Below are positions 1-9,365 of a DNA stretch of 64,000 nucleotides, piece after piece. Origin of the DNA: Devosia chinhatensis (GTDB taxonomy: Bacteria; Pseudomonadota; Alphaproteobacteria; Rhizobiales; Devosiaceae); the NCBI RefSeq assembly GCF_000969445.1, contig NZ_JZEY01000054.1, forward strand, positions 1,302,001 to 1,366,000, in the 5' to 3' direction. Under the pieces are notes generated by a model. That model was not told where the DNA came from. It saw only the letters and a program-made list of their open reading frames with translations, and searched no databases. The stretch's first letter is position 1. The number at the start of each line of letters is the position of its first letter. The position numbers and the translations under genes are program-made.

Positions 1-457
1 CTATGGACCCTTCATCCTGCACGATGGCAAATATGCCAATCTTCCCGATGTGGAGGAGGTGTTCACCGTCGGCATCAACCGCGCCGTGGACCTGATCGCC
101 CAGAAGGCAGCGGGTGGCGGCCGGGGCGGACGCGGTGCCGCCGTCGCCGCGATCCAGACGTTTGAGCACGATGGCGGCCCCATCACCGTGCGTGCCGGCC
201 GCTACGGGCCCTATGTCAACCAGGGCAAGGTGAACGCCACGCTGCCCAAGGATGTGAAGCCCGAAGAGGTGACGCTCGAACAGGCCATCGCCATGATCGC
301 GGCCAAGGCCGAGGCCGGCGGCGGCAAGAAGAAAGCCGCGGCGCCCAAGAAGGCCGCAGCCAAGAAGCCGGCCGCCAAAAAGACGCCCGCCAAAAAAGCT
401 GCCCCCAAGAAGGCCGCCGCCAAGAAGATCGTCGATTCCGAAGACGTGCCGTTCTGA
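1..457 (+). CDS. topA: DNA topoisomerase I, C-terminal end (partial)
   Basis: The reading frame is open from base 2, so the gene begins outside the window and only about 151 C-terminal residues are seen. The first residues, YGPFILHDGKYANLPDVEEV, are typical of the repeated C-terminal domains of bacterial topoisomerase I, which relaxes negative supercoils. A second similar unit (GPITVRAGRYGPYVNQG) follows. The protein ends in a long Lys/Ala/Pro-rich tail (about residues 105-145 of the fragment) and the acidic terminus DSEDVPF. Such basic tails are common on alphaproteobacterial TopA and probably bind DNA. The catalytic tyrosine domain is not in the window. A strong hairpin follows the stop codon. 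Confidence 0.93.
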   Translation, partial: YGPFILHDGKYANLPDVEEVFTVGINRAVDLIAQKAAGGGRGGRGAAVAAIQTFEHDGGPITVRAGRYGPYVNQGKVNATLPKDVKPEEVTLEQAIAMIAAKAEAGGGKKKAAAPKKAAAKKPAAKKTPAKKAAPKKAAAKKIVDSEDVPF

Positions 458-464
458 TCAGAGC

Positions 465-525
465 CGAGGTCGCGGCACGCGGTGCCCGACCTCGCTATTC
501 GGCGGGCCCGCGAAAGCGCGGGCCC
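465..525. terminator. Two hairpins between topA and the dipeptidase gene
   Basis: Two inverted repeats follow the topA stop. The first (465-494) pairs GAGGTCG plus GGCAC with GTGCC plus CGACCTC. The second (504-525) pairs GGGCCCGCG with CGCGGGCCC around the loop AAAG. Neither has a clear T-run. They lie between convergent genes and could stop transcription from both sides, but they may simply be structured spacer. Confidence 0.5.
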
Positions 526-548
526 ATGCGTCGAGCGAGCCAGGCTCG

Positions 549-1595
549 CTACCCCATGACGCGCTCAACCATATTCACCCAGTTCTCCAGCGCGATCTTG
601 CGCACCAGCTCCTGGCCATAGCCCTTGTCCAGCAGCGCCTGGAGCAATTTCGGCACGCCGGTCACGTCGCCGACATCCTTGGGCATCATCGCCCCGTCGA
701 AATCCGAGCCAAGCGCCACCCCGTCCTCACCCAGCGCCTCCACAAGCGCATCGACATGGCGGACCATGAGCTCGATAGGTGTGTCGGCCTCGAACTTGCC
801 GTCCGGACGCAGGAACCCTGTGGCGTAATTGAGACCCACCATGCCGCCGCTCTCGCGAATGGCGGCCAGCTGCCAGTCGACCAGATTGCGCGTTGAGGCA
901 CAGATGGCATGCACATTGGAATGGGTCGCCACCAGCGGCTTGCTCGAAATCGCCGCCACGTCGCGGAAGCCTGCGGCGTTGAGATGGCTGAGATCGATCA
1001 TCACGCCGCGCTGGTCGCACAGCCGGACCAGTTCCTTGCCGACATCGCTCAGCCCTGGGCCGATATCGGGATCGGCGTCGAACCGAAACGGCACGCCGGT
1101 GCCGAAGGCATTGGCGCGGCTCCAGGTGATGCCGATGGAGCGCAAACCCGCCGCATAGAGCACTTCGAAGGACCTGAATTCGGTGTCGATGGCCTCGGCG
1201 CCCTCGATATGAAAAATGGCGGCCAGCCTGTCCGCTGCCATGGCAGCGCGCAGCTCTGCGGCGCTGCAGCAGATGCTGAGCGCCCCGGCCCGGTCGAGGT
1301 CGAGCAACAGGGCGGCCATGCCATGGGTCGAATATTGCGCGTCGGCAAGGCTCAGTTCCGGCGGCAATTCGCCCTTGGCATAATTGGGGGAGGCTGCAAC
1401 CCCTGCGAGGTCCGTTTTCACTGGTGGTGGAAACATCGCAAAAAAGCCGCCTGCCATGCCGGCGGTACGGGCGCGGGGCAGGTCGATATGGCCGTCGGCC
1501 GTGCCGTCGACGAATGCGGCAACCTGTTGGTCGCGCGGCTTTTCGAGCAGACGAAGCAGGGTGTCGTTATGGCCGTCGAAAAAGGGAATAGTCAT
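549..1595 (-). CDS. Membrane dipeptidase, peptidase family M19
   Basis: A 348-residue protein of the renal-dipeptidase-like family, zinc enzymes of amidohydrolase fold that hydrolyse dipeptides, including those with a D-residue. Metal-site motifs are visible: HND near residue 9 (DGHNDTL), the bridging Glu in HIEGAEAI, His in ATHSNVHA and the Asp of GSDFDGA. Length is normal for the family (320-400). No signal peptide is visible, so it is probably cytoplasmic. The start is the ATG just before TIPFFDGHNDT. It is convergent with topA and stands alone. Substrate cannot be deduced from the sequence. Confidence 0.88.
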   Translation of the reverse strand: MTIPFFDGHNDTLLRLLEKPRDQQVAAFVDGTADGHIDLPRARTAGMAGGFFAMFPPPVKTDLAGVAASPNYAKGELPPELSLADAQYSTHGMAALLLDLDRAGALSICCSAAELRAAMAADRLAAIFHIEGAEAIDTEFRSFEVLYAAGLRSIGITWSRANAFGTGVPFRFDADPDIGPGLSDVGKELVRLCDQRGVMIDLSHLNAAGFRDVAAISSKPLVATHSNVHAICASTRNLVDWQLAAIRESGGMVGLNYATGFLRPDGKFEADTPIELMVRHVDALVEALGEDGVALGSDFDGAMMPKDVGDVTGVPKLLQALLDKGYGQELVRKIALENWVNMVERVMG

Positions 1596-1721
1596 GGAAT
1601 CGCCTTTGCTGAAGCGCTGACCCTAACCATCCTTGCCGCCAAGGGCGAGGGCAGGGGCGCCTTCGCTCTGTGGTCCGTGTCCTCTTGAGAGCTAGGCCTA
1701 GCGAGATGGCCTCAACTGGCT

Positions 1722-2096
1722 TTAGACCGTCTCCACCAGGCGGAACAGCCTGGCCACGCTGTGGTCGCGCAACGCCTGCGCCGGCAATCTGCCCGTCAGC
1801 GCCAGCACCACCTGCTGAGGATCGTCCAGGGCGCTCGCATCCACCACGACGTGCCGAAATGCCGGCCGCATGCCGCGCTTCTGCTCTTCCAGGAGGTTAT
1901 GCAGCAGGGCCCGCACATCCGTCCGGCCGGCACAGGCAATGCACACCTCGCCGTCGCCATGCCCATGTCCCGAATTGGCGGGCAGCCGAATGAACGCGGT
2001 ATCGGCATCAAGGCCAACGGTATGGCCGGGTCGGGTGATGAGGGTAACGGGAATGGTTTCGATGCGGGTCATGATTTTGATGGCGGGTTCGCTCAA
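1722..2096 (-). CDS. Short CobW/G3E-like protein lacking the P-loop
   Basis: A 124-residue protein. Its middle and C-terminal part (VCIACAGRTDVRALLHNLL, then FRHVVVDASALDDPQQVV and VARLFRLVET) can be aligned by eye with the region of CobW/COG0523 G3E GTPases that holds the CxCC metal motif and the ExxGxxDP switch. Here CxCC is reduced to CIAC. The N-terminal P-loop GxxGxGKT is absent: the strand VTLIT is followed directly by RPGHTVGLD. GTPase activity therefore seems unlikely. Start is uncertain: TTG at 2096 or ATG at 2072. It lies just downstream of cobalamin-dependent metH on the same strand and may be cotranscribed, which is suggestive because CobW relatives handle metals. Family assignment is tentative. 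Confidence 0.5.
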   Translation of the reverse strand: MSEPAIKIMTRIETIPVTLITRPGHTVGLDADTAFIRLPANSGHGHGDGEVCIACAGRTDVRALLHNLLEEQKRGMRPAFRHVVVDASALDDPQQVVLALTGRLPAQALRDHSVARLFRLVETV

Positions 2097-2174
2097 ATCT
2101 CTCGTTTAGCGTCATTGCCCGGCCTGACCACCCCAACAAGCCGGTAATGGTCGAGCCGCAAACGGAAGGCGATT

Positions 2175-5100
2175 TTACTCCGCCGCGACCTTTGCTGGAA
2201 TGTAATTGAGGATCGGTGCCAGCCAGCGCTCGACCTCTTCCACGGCCATGCCCTTGCGCTGCGCATAATCGATCACCTGGTCGCGCTCCACCTTGGCAAC
2301 CCCGAAATAATAGGCATCGGGGTGCGCGAAATAGAGCCCGGACACTGACGAGCCTGGCCACATGGCATAGCTTTCCGTCAGGCTGACGCCCACGCTCTTT
2401 TCGGCGTCCAGCAGGCGGAACAGCGTGGTTTTTTCGGTGTGGTCCGGCTGGGCCGGATAGCCCGGTGCCGGGCGAATGCCGCGATAGCGCTCCGCGATCA
2501 GCTCTTCGGGAGACAGCGCTTCATCCGTGGCATAGGCCCAGAACTCGCGGCGCACGCGTCTATGCATGTATTCGGCCATGGCCTCGGCAAAGCGGTCGGC
2601 CAGCGCCTTGACCAGGATCGAGGAATAATCGTCGTTTGCCCGCTCGAACCGCTCGGCGATTGCCACCTCCTCGATCCCGGCCGTCACCACAAAGCCGCCG
2701 ATATAGTCGGGCTTGTCGCTGTCCTGCGGCGCCACGAAATCGCTGAGCGCCATATTCGGCTTGCCATCGCGCTTGGACAATTGCTGGCGCAGGGTGAAGA
2801 GGGTGGCAAGCTCGTCCTTGCGATCCTCACCGGTGAACAGGCGGATATCGTCGCCCGCCGCATTGGCTGGCCAGAACCCGATCACCGCTTTGGGCGCGAA
2901 CCACTTCTCCGCGATGATCTGGGCCAGCATGGCCTGGGCGTCTGCCCAGAGCGCCCGGGCTGCTTCGCCCTGCTTCTCGTCCTCCAGAATGGCAGGATAG
3001 CGTCCCTTCAGCTCCCAGGTCTGGAAGAAGGGGGTCCAGTCGATGTAACCGGCCAGCTCCGCAAGGTCGAAATCGGTAAAGGTTCGGGTACCGGTGAATG
3101 CTGGGGCAGGGGGCGCATAGCCCATCCAGTCCGGCCGGAACGCATTGGCGCGTGCCGCCTCCAGGCTCAGGCGCTTCTTTTCGTGCTCGGCCCGTTCGTG
3201 GGCCGCCGCTGCCTTGGCATATTCGGCCCGAACCTGCTCGATGAAGCTGACCTTGGTATCGTCCGACAGCAAGCTCGACACTACGCCCACGGCACGGCTC
3301 GCATCGTTCACATGCACCGCCTGGCCGCGCGCATAGCGCGGATGGATCTTGACCGCCGTGTGCACGCGGCTCGTCGTAGCGCCGCCGATCAGCAGCGGAA
3401 TATCGAATCCTTCGCGCTCCATTTCCGAGGCCACATGCACCATCTCGTCGAGCGAGGGCGTGATCAGTCCCGAAAGGCCGATGATGTCGACATGTTCCGC
3501 CTTGGCCGTTTCCAGGATCTTCTGGGTCGGCACCATGACGCCGAGATCGATGATCTCGTAATTGTTGCAGGCCAGCACGACGCCCACGATGTTCTTGCCG
3601 ATATCGTGCACGTCGCCCTTGACGGTCGCCATCAGCACCTTGCCCGCGCTCTGACGACCGGCAGCGTCGCCATTGGCATCTTTCTCGGCCTCCATGAAGG
3701 GCATGAGATAGGCCACGGCCTGCTTCATCACCCGCGCCGATTTCACCACCTGCGGCAGGAACATCTTGCCCGCGCCGAACAGGTCGCCCACCACGTTCAT
3801 GCCGGTCATCAGCGGACCTTCGATCACGTGCAAGGGCCTGTCATAGGCCAGGCGCGCCTCCTCGGTATCGGCCTCGATATATTCCGTCACGCCGTTCACC
3901 AGGGCATGGGTGATGCGCTCGCCCACTGGCAATTGCCGCCAGGACAGGTCCTTTGCCTTGCCCGCGCCACCGCCCTGGCCCTTGTAGCGCTCCGCCAGGT
4001 CCAGCATGCGGTCGGTGGAATCCGCCCGCCGATTGAGGATCACGTCCTCGCAGGCATCGCGCAATTCCGTGTCGATGCTTTCATAGACGGCCAATTGCCC
4101 CGCATTGACGATGCCCATGTCCATGCCGTTGCGGATGGCATGGTAGAGGAACACCGCGTGCATGGCCTCGCGCACCGGCTCGTTGCCACGGAACGAGAAG
4201 GAAAGGTTGGAAATGCCGCCCGAGATATGCACATGCGGCAGGGTTTCGGTGATTTCCTTGGTGGCCTCGATAAAATCGACGCCGTAATTGTTGTGCTCCT
4301 CGATGCCGGTCGCAACGGCGAACACGTTGGGGTCGAAGATGATGTCCTCAGGCGGGAAACCGACGTCGTCGACGAGGATCTTGTAGGCCCGCGCACAGAT
4401 CTCGACCTTGCGCTGCTTGGTGTCGGCCTGCCCGGTCTCGTCGAACGCCATCACCACCACGGCGGCACCATAGGCCTTGACCAGCCGTGCATGATGGATG
4501 AACGCCTCTTCACCTTCCTTCAGCGAAATCGAGTTCACCAGGGCCTTGCCCTGCACGCATTTGAGCCCCGCCTCGATCACGTCCCACTTGGAACTGTCGA
4601 TCATCAACGGCACCTTGGCGATGTCCGGCTCGGCCGCGAGCAGGTTGAGGTAGTCCACCATCACCTGCTGGCTGTCGATCAGGCCTTCATCCATGTTGAT
4701 GTCGATGACCTGGGCGCCATTGGCCACCTGGTCGCGTGCCACGTCGAGCGCCGCGGTGTAGTCGCCCGCGGTAATGAGCTTGCGGAAGCGAGCCGAACCG
4801 GTGACATTGGTGCGCTCGCCGATATTGACGAAGGGAATGTCCTGCGTGAGCGTGAACGGCTCGAGCCCGGCCAGGCGCAGCAGCTTGTCCGCCTCGGGCA
4901 CCTGGCGCGGCTGGTATTGCGCTGCCATGTCGGCAATGGCCCGGATATGGTCCGGCGTCGAGCCGCAGCAGCCGCCCACGATGTTGAGCAGGCCGTCGCT
5001 GGCAAAGGCGCGCAACTGGCTTGCCATCTGCTCTGGGGTTTCGTCATAGGCCCCCATTTCGTTGGGCAGGCCCGCATTGGGATAGGCGCACACGAACGTG

Positions 5101-5939
5101 TCGGCGACGCCCGACAGCTCGGCGATATGGTCGCGCATCAGGTCCGCGCCCAGCGCGCAATTGAGCCCGATCGTGATCGGCTTGGCATGGCGGATCGAAT
5201 ACCAGAACGCCGTCGGCGTCTGCCCGGACAATGTACGGCCCGAAAGATCAGTGATGGTCCCCGAAATCATGATCGGCACGTCGATGCCGCGCTCGTCGAA
5301 CAGCTTCTGCGCGGCAAAGATGCCCGCCTTGGTGTTCAGCGTATCGGTGATGGTCTCGAACAGCAGCATGTCCGCGCCGGCATCGACCAGACCACGGATC
5401 GCCTCGCCATAGGCCTCGACCAGCGCGTCGAATGTGATCGCGCGATGGCCGGGCGAATTGACGTCTGTGGACATCGACGCCGTCTTGTTGGTCGGCCCCA
5501 GCGCGCCGGCCACGAAGCGCCGCCTTCCATCCTCACGCTCGGCCCGGATCGCCGCCCGCCGCGCCACGACCACACCCTGGAAATTGATATCGTAGACCGC
5601 GTCCTCGCAGCCGTAATCGGCCTGCGCCACCGATGTGGCCGAGAATGTATTGGTCTCCACGATATCCGCCCCGGCCATGAAATAGGCGAAGTGGATATTC
5701 TCGATCCGCTGCGGTTCGGTAATGACGAGGAGGTCATTGTTCCCCTTGAGCGGGTGGCTCCAGTCCTTGAAGCGCGCACCGCGGAAATTCTCTTCCTCCA
5801 GCCCCAGCCGCTGGATCATCGTGCCCATGGCGCCGTCCAGCACCAGGATGCGCTCCTGCATCGCCGCGCTCAGCGCCGAGCGCACCTCGCGCCAATCGGT
5901 TTTGGAACGGTCCGGGTTCGATACGGGGGAGGGGCTCAT
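2175..5939 (-). CDS. metH: Cobalamin-dependent methionine synthase
   Basis: A 1254-residue enzyme that transfers methyl from 5-methyltetrahydrofolate to homocysteine through methylcobalamin. All modules are present in order: homocysteine-binding barrel with zinc cysteines (GLNC near 260, GGCCGS near 322), pterin-binding barrel starting at [11 protein letters not shown] near 370, B12 cap and Rossmann domain with DVHDIGKN near 770 (His is the lower cobalt ligand), and the C-terminal S-adenosylmethionine-dependent activation domain with [12 protein letters not shown] and [10 protein letters not shown]. The ATG at 5939 is preferred because AGAGG lies about 7 bases upstream; an upstream in-frame start would add 15 residues. 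A palindromic operator-like site lies about 50 bases upstream. Confidence 0.97.
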   Translation of the reverse strand: MSPSPVSNPDRSKTDWREVRSALSAAMQERILVLDGAMGTMIQRLGLEEENFRGARFKDWSHPLKGNNDLLVITEPQRIENIHFAYFMAGADIVETNTFSATSVAQADYGCEDAVYDINFQGVVVARRAAIRAEREDGRRRFVAGALGPTNKTASMSTDVNSPGHRAITFDALVEAYGEAIRGLVDAGADMLLFETITDTLNTKAGIFAAQKLFDERGIDVPIMISGTITDLSGRTLSGQTPTAFWYSIRHAKPITIGLNCALGADLMRDHIAELSGVADTFVCAYPNAGLPNEMGAYDETPEQMASQLRAFASDGLLNIVGGCCGSTPDHIRAIADMAAQYQPRQVPEADKLLRLAGLEPFTLTQDIPFVNIGERTNVTGSARFRKLITAGDYTAALDVARDQVANGAQVIDINMDEGLIDSQQVMVDYLNLLAAEPDIAKVPLMIDSSKWDVIEAGLKCVQGKALVNSISLKEGEEAFIHHARLVKAYGAAVVVMAFDETGQADTKQRKVEICARAYKILVDDVGFPPEDIIFDPNVFAVATGIEEHNNYGVDFIEATKEITETLPHVHISGGISNLSFSFRGNEPVREAMHAVFLYHAIRNGMDMGIVNAGQLAVYESIDTELRDACEDVILNRRADSTDRMLDLAERYKGQGGGAGKAKDLSWRQLPVGERITHALVNGVTEYIEADTEEARLAYDRPLHVIEGPLMTGMNVVGDLFGAGKMFLPQVVKSARVMKQAVAYLMPFMEAEKDANGDAAGRQSAGKVLMATVKGDVHDIGKNIVGVVLACNNYEIIDLGVMVPTQKILETAKAEHVDIIGLSGLITPSLDEMVHVASEMEREGFDIPLLIGGATTSRVHTAVKIHPRYARGQAVHVNDASRAVGVVSSLLSDDTKVSFIEQVRAEYAKAAAAHERAEHEKKRLSLEAARANAFRPDWMGYAPPAPAFTGTRTFTDFDLAELAGYIDWTPFFQTWELKGRYPAILEDEKQGEAARALWADAQAMLAQIIAEKWFAPKAVIGFWPANAAGDDIRLFTGEDRKDELATLFTLRQQLSKRDGKPNMALSDFVAPQDSDKPDYIGGFVVTAGIEEVAIAERFERANDDYSSILVKALADRFAEAMAEYMHRRVRREFWAYATDEALSPEELIAERYRGIRPAPGYPAQPDHTEKTTLFRLLDAEKSVGVSLTESYAMWPGSSVSGLYFAHPDAYYFGVAKVERDQVIDYAQRKGMAVEEVERWLAPILNYIPAKVAAE

Positions 5940-5989
5940 CGCCGTCCTCTCTTTCATTGGTGGGCAGGCACGCGCAACGCACATGCATC

Positions 5990-6009
5990 ACATAAAGATA
6001 TCTTTATAT
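5990..6009. promoter_or_regulatory. Palindromic operator-like site upstream of metH
   Basis: The 16-bp perfect palindrome ATAAAGATATCTTTAT (5992-6007) lies in the metH upstream region and extends to 20 bp with one mismatch. It is AT-rich in a GC-rich genome and sits where a repressor would block a metH promoter. ArsR-family regulators of methionine-cycle genes (SahR type) use palindromes of this general kind in proteobacteria. Assigning this site to SahR is inference, and no regulator gene is adjacent. Confidence 0.6.
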
Positions 6010-6205
6010 CAGTCAAGCGCCAAGGCCGAACAATGTCCCCTTAGGGCCTGTTCGGCCTGGATGCGGATAATGCCCAAGCCATTGGTAACGGTTCGATCAC
6101 CTTAACCTCCTCTAAACCGTAAAATTGTTCCTTTCTGTGAACAGTGCGATGGCTGGGTTACCCTTTCGCGCGAATAGTTCTGATTTTTGTAGAGTATTGC
6201 GTACC

Positions 6206-7249
6206 GTGACGACCTCCTGGCGCAGCGCCGTCCGTGTCCTGGCCCTTTCGGCCCTCATCGTTCCCATGATCGCTGCCTGCGCGACCGGCGGCGGCCTCGG
6301 CGCCACCGTCAAGCGGGGTGCCTTCACCACCAGCGAATATGGCGTCGCCGTCTCGCCGCGCGTCACCTCCAATCCCAATCCGCCCCGCGGCGGCGGGCGC
6401 TACCAGGTCGGCAAGCCCTATACGGTGCGCGGCAAGACCTATGTGCCCCAGCACAATCCGAGCTATTCCGCGTCCGGCACGGCCTCTTGGTACGGCTCCG
6501 ATTTTCACGGCCGCCAGACGGCCAATGGCGAGATCTTCTCGGCCAATCACATCACTGCCGCCCATCCCACCTTGCCGCTGCCGTCCTATGTCCGGGTGAC
6601 CAACAAGGACAATGGCCGCTCCCTGGTCGTGCGCGTCAATGATCGCGGGCCTTACGTGGCGGGCCGCATCATCGATCTCAGCTACCGCGCAGCCTCCATG
6701 TTGGGCTACGTCAACAATGGTTCGGCCAATGTGACGGTCGAATATGTCGGCGAAGCCCCGCTCAATGGCGACGATACCCGCACCCTTGTCGCCAGCTACA
6801 ATGGCCCGGCCTATGACACCGGCCGCACCAGCGTCGCCAGCGCCGGCGGGCAGAGCGATCGCAGCCTTGTCGGCATGACCACCAATTTCATCACCGGTCT
6901 CTTTTCTTATGCCGACACCGCGCAGCAGGCCGATGCCGCCATCGGTTCGGCCCATGCCGCGGCCAATGCCATGGCGACCGGCAATGCCGATCTGGCGGCC
7001 TGGGCGGCCTCGATCGATGCCGATAGCCGTCAGGTCGAGATCGGCCTTGGCGTCTATGCCGATCCCGCCAATGCCCAGCGGCTCGTTCAGGAATTCGCCC
7101 TGCTCGGCGCGGTGACCGAACAGCCGGTAACGGCAAATGGCCGCGCCGCCACCCGCCTCACTCTCACTTATTTGAAGCCGGGGGTGGGTCGCGAGGACGT
7201 TTCGGGGCTGGCGCGGGAACTTGGCCTGGGGGACATAGTCCCTTATTAG
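6206..7249 (+). CDS. rlpA: RlpA-like septal lytic transglycosylase lipoprotein
   Basis: Encodes about 347 residues. The likely GTG start at 6206 gives a lipoprotein signal with lipobox-like MIAAC (Cys near residue 24). The double-psi beta-barrel domain of RlpA follows, with SGTASWYGSDFHGRQTANGE near residue 90 and VNDRGPYVAGRIIDLS near 145. These include the conserved His and Asp used to cleave glycan strands lacking stem peptides. The C-terminal 70 residues (VEIGLGVYADPANAQRLV onward) resemble a SPOR domain that binds denuded peptidoglycan at the division septum. The frame extends upstream to 6125, but that would spoil the signal peptide. A terminator follows the gene. Confidence 0.88.
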   Translation: MTTSWRSAVRVLALSALIVPMIAACATGGGLGATVKRGAFTTSEYGVAVSPRVTSNPNPPRGGGRYQVGKPYTVRGKTYVPQHNPSYSASGTASWYGSDFHGRQTANGEIFSANHITAAHPTLPLPSYVRVTNKDNGRSLVVRVNDRGPYVAGRIIDLSYRAASMLGYVNNGSANVTVEYVGEAPLNGDDTRTLVASYNGPAYDTGRTSVASAGGQSDRSLVGMTTNFITGLFSYADTAQQADAAIGSAHAAANAMATGNADLAAWAASIDADSRQVEIGLGVYADPANAQRLVQEFALLGAVTEQPVTANGRAATRLTLTYLKPGVGREDVSGLARELGLGDIVPY

Positions 7250-7261
7250 CAGAGAACGGTG

Positions 7262-7286
7262 CCGCCCCGGTCTTTCGGGGCGGTTT
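7262..7286 (+). terminator. Rho-independent terminator after rlpA
   Basis: An 8-bp stem CCGCCCCG / CGGGGCGG with loop GTCTTT is followed by TTTC. It starts 12 bases past the rlpA stop and ends before the next gene's ribosome-binding site, so rlpA and the carboxypeptidase operon are probably separate transcription units. Confidence 0.75.
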
Positions 7287-7309
7287 CGTGCGGGATGAGG
7301 AGCGACGCC

Positions 7310-8455
7310 GTGAGAGTATTGAGCGCCATTGTCATTGCCTTTCTGGCCATGGCCGCAAGCGTGTCGGCCCAGGTCGATTTCGACACCAAGGCGCGGTTCG
7401 CCGTGCTGATGGATTACGAATCCGGCGCCATCATCTTCCAGAAGGACGCGGACCTGCGGCTCGAGCCGGCCAGCATGACCAAGCTCATGACGCTGGCCGT
7501 CGTCTTCAACGAAATTCGCGCCGGCCGCATCAGTCTCGATGACACCTTCTTCGTCTCGGAAAATGCTTGGCGCACGGGCGGCGCCACTTCGGGCGGCTCG
7601 ACCATGTTCGCCGAGCTCAATTCCCAGATCCGCGTCGAAGACCTCGTCCGCTCCGTCATCATCCAGTCGGGCAACGATGCGGCCATCGTTCTGGCCGAAG
7701 GGATTGCTGGCAGCGAAGCCACCTTTGCCTCGATGATGAACGAGCTGGCCGGCACCATTGGTCTCGATGGCTCCAACTTCACCAATTCCACCGGGCTTCC
7801 AGATCCTGACGAATATTCCACAGCTCGGGACCTGGCGGAGATCGGCCGCTACCTGATCCGCGAATTCCCCGAATATTACCACTACTTCTCCGAGCCGGAG
7901 ATGGAATGGAACAATATCCGGCAGCCCAACCGCAATTCGCTGATCGATGTCGGTATCGGCGTCGATGGCCTCAAGACCGGCCACACCAATGCTGCCGGCT
8001 ATGGTTCGGTGATCTCCACCGCCCAGGGGGATCGTCGCCTGATTGCCGTGGTCCATGGCCTCACCTCCATGCGCGAACGCGCCGAGGAGGGCCGCAAGCT
8101 CCTCACCTGGGGCCAGCGCGCCTTTGAGCGCATCACACCCTATGCCGCCGGCGCCGTGGTCGGCTATGCCGATGTCTATGGCGGCGAGGCCTCCAGCGTC
8201 GCCATGGTGGGGCAGGGCGAGATCGCGCTCTACCTGCCGCGCGGCTCCCGGCAATGCCTCTCGGCCACACTCAATTATAACGGTCCGCTTCTGCCGCCCG
8301 TGCGCCAGGGCGACCGGATCGGCGAATTGCGGGTCTTCTGCAACGATCAGCTGGTTCAGTCCGCGCCTCTCTACGCTGCCGAAGACGTCAGGCAAGGCGA
8401 CCTCGTCCGCCGTGCCACCGACGCCCTGAAACAACTCGCCATCGGCTGGCTTTGA
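7310..8455 (+). CDS. D-alanyl-D-alanine carboxypeptidase (PBP5/6 type)
   Basis: A serine peptidase of family S11 that trims the terminal D-Ala from peptidoglycan stem peptides in the periplasm. The three penicillin-binding motifs are present: SMTK (in EPASMTKLMT, near residue 52), SGN (IQSGNDAA, near 115) and KTG (DGLKTGHTNAAG, near 215). An N-terminal signal peptide ends near SVSAQ. The GTG at 7310 is preferred over ATG 7295 because AGGAG lies 7 bases upstream; this gives 381 residues. A C-terminal beta-rich PBP5_C-like region follows the catalytic domain. It is the first gene of a run with tmk and holB. The stop codon overlaps the first copy of a 33-bp repeat. Confidence 0.93.
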   Translation: MRVLSAIVIAFLAMAASVSAQVDFDTKARFAVLMDYESGAIIFQKDADLRLEPASMTKLMTLAVVFNEIRAGRISLDDTFFVSENAWRTGGATSGGSTMFAELNSQIRVEDLVRSVIIQSGNDAAIVLAEGIAGSEATFASMMNELAGTIGLDGSNFTNSTGLPDPDEYSTARDLAEIGRYLIREFPEYYHYFSEPEMEWNNIRQPNRNSLIDVGIGVDGLKTGHTNAAGYGSVISTAQGDRRLIAVVHGLTSMRERAEEGRKLLTWGQRAFERITPYAAGAVVGYADVYGGEASSVAMVGQGEIALYLPRGSRQCLSATLNYNGPLLPPVRQGDRIGELRVFCNDQLVQSAPLYAAEDVRQGDLVRRATDALKQLAIGWL

Positions 8456-8567
8456 GCCGTCCCGCAGGGCAAATCGCTCCAGTGGAAAGATTTGAGGCGA
8501 AAAGGCCCGGAGAGCTATGCTCGAAGGGCGGGCAGAGCCGTCCCGCAGGGCAAATCGCTCCAGTGGA
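8454..8567. repeat. 33-bp direct repeat in the dac-tmk spacer
   Basis: The same 33 bases (starting GAGCCGTCCCGCAGGGCAAA) occur at 8454-8486 and 8535-8567, a spacing of 81 bp. The second copy runs into GGAGCGAT, giving a small hairpin ATCGCTCC / GGAGCGAT at 8554-8572. The first copy begins inside the dacA-like stop codon. The rest of the 223-base spacer (8568-8678) has a further pairing between TCCCTTTT and AAAAGGGA but no gene that I can support. It looks like a dispersed REP-like intergenic element, but only this location is visible. Confidence 0.7.
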
Positions 8568-8678
8568 GCGATACAGACCCCACCTTGCGCCGGTGTCGGC
8601 CCGGTAAGTGGACCAGCTCCCTTTTCCCTTCGGGACGTGTGCCGTAAAAGGGAAGTGATCCAAGGAATCGACCTGCCA

Positions 8679-9365
8679 ATGCTCGAAGCGCCAAATCGAC
8701 GTCCCGCCCGCTTCATCACCTTCGAGGGGGGTGAAGGTGTCGGCAAGTCGACGCAGGTGCGCCGACTGCTCACCAATCTCAGCCAGCGCGCCATCGATGT
8801 TGTCCGAACCCGTGAGCCCGGCGGAACGCCGAAGGCGGAGGCCATCCGGTCCTTCATTCTTCAGGGACGCTCCGAGGCCTGGGGCGCCGGAGCCGAGGCC
8901 GTGCTCTTCGCCGCAGCCCGTCTCGATCACGTCAATGAAATGATCGCGCCCAATCTGGCCAAGGGCACCTGGGTGATTTCCGATCGCTTCTGCGATTCCA
9001 CCCGCGCCTATCAGGGGCTGACCGGGGGCGTGGACGACCGCCTCATCAATGCCCTCGAAGATTTGGCGCTCGATGGCCATACGCCCGATCTCACCATCGT
9101 CCTGGATATGGACCCGCTGACGGCCTTCAAGCGCGTCGAACAGCGCACGCTCGAGGAAGGTCTCCAGGCGACCGGCGACCGGTTCGAGAAGGAGGAAATC
9201 GAGTGGCACCAATTGCTCCGCGCCAATTTCCTCGACATTGCCCGCAACAATCCCGACCGCTGCGTCGTCGTCTCGGCTGAGCAGGACGAGGAAGCGCTCG
9301 AGACTGCCATCTGGACCGTCGTGAGCGAGCGCTTTCCGGAATTGCAGGGCAGGTCGCTGGCGTGA
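8679..9365 (+). CDS. tmk: Thymidylate kinase
   Basis: Phosphorylates dTMP to dTDP with ATP. The 228-residue protein has the P-loop GGEGVGKST near residue 17, the DRX motif in VISDRFCDSTRAYQG, and the nucleotide-binding REPGGTPKAE segment. Length is typical (about 210-230). The ATG at 8679 starts the conserved region with a short leader; a GTG at 8656 is in another frame. Its end overlaps holB by 4 bases (GTGA), indicating translational coupling. A tmk-holB pair is a common bacterial arrangement linking dTTP supply and replication. Confidence 0.95.
   Translation: MLEAPNRRPARFITFEGGEGVGKSTQVRRLLTNLSQRAIDVVRTREPGGTPKAEAIRSFILQGRSEAWGAGAEAVLFAAARLDHVNEMIAPNLAKGTWVISDRFCDSTRAYQGLTGGVDDRLINALEDLALDGHTPDLTIVLDMDPLTAFKRVEQRTLEEGLQATGDRFEKEEIEWHQLLRANFLDIARNNPDRCVVVSAEQDEEALETAIWTVVSERFPELQGRSLA

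Noticed and set aside
301-440. Lys/Ala repeat at the end of topA as a tandem DNA repeat
   Set aside because: The pattern is coding and irregular at base level; it is the basic tail of topoisomerase I.
2439-6044. Very long + strand open frame (about 1200 codons) opposite metH
   Set aside because: It is the complement of a clear metH; composition is His/Arg/Gly-rich with no recognisable domain, as expected of an antisense frame in high-GC DNA.
5940-6110. Riboswitch (SAM, SAH or cobalamin type) upstream of metH
   Set aside because: I found no recognisable conserved core or pseudoknot; the short AT-rich palindrome is the only clear signal.
8454-8572. CRISPR-like repeat pair
   Set aside because: Only two copies, spacer of 48 bases and no cas genes; better described as a direct repeat.
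6158-8857. Long - strand open frame (about 900 codons) opposite rlpA and the carboxypeptidase
   Set aside because: It crosses two verified genes and a terminator and has no domain; a shadow frame.
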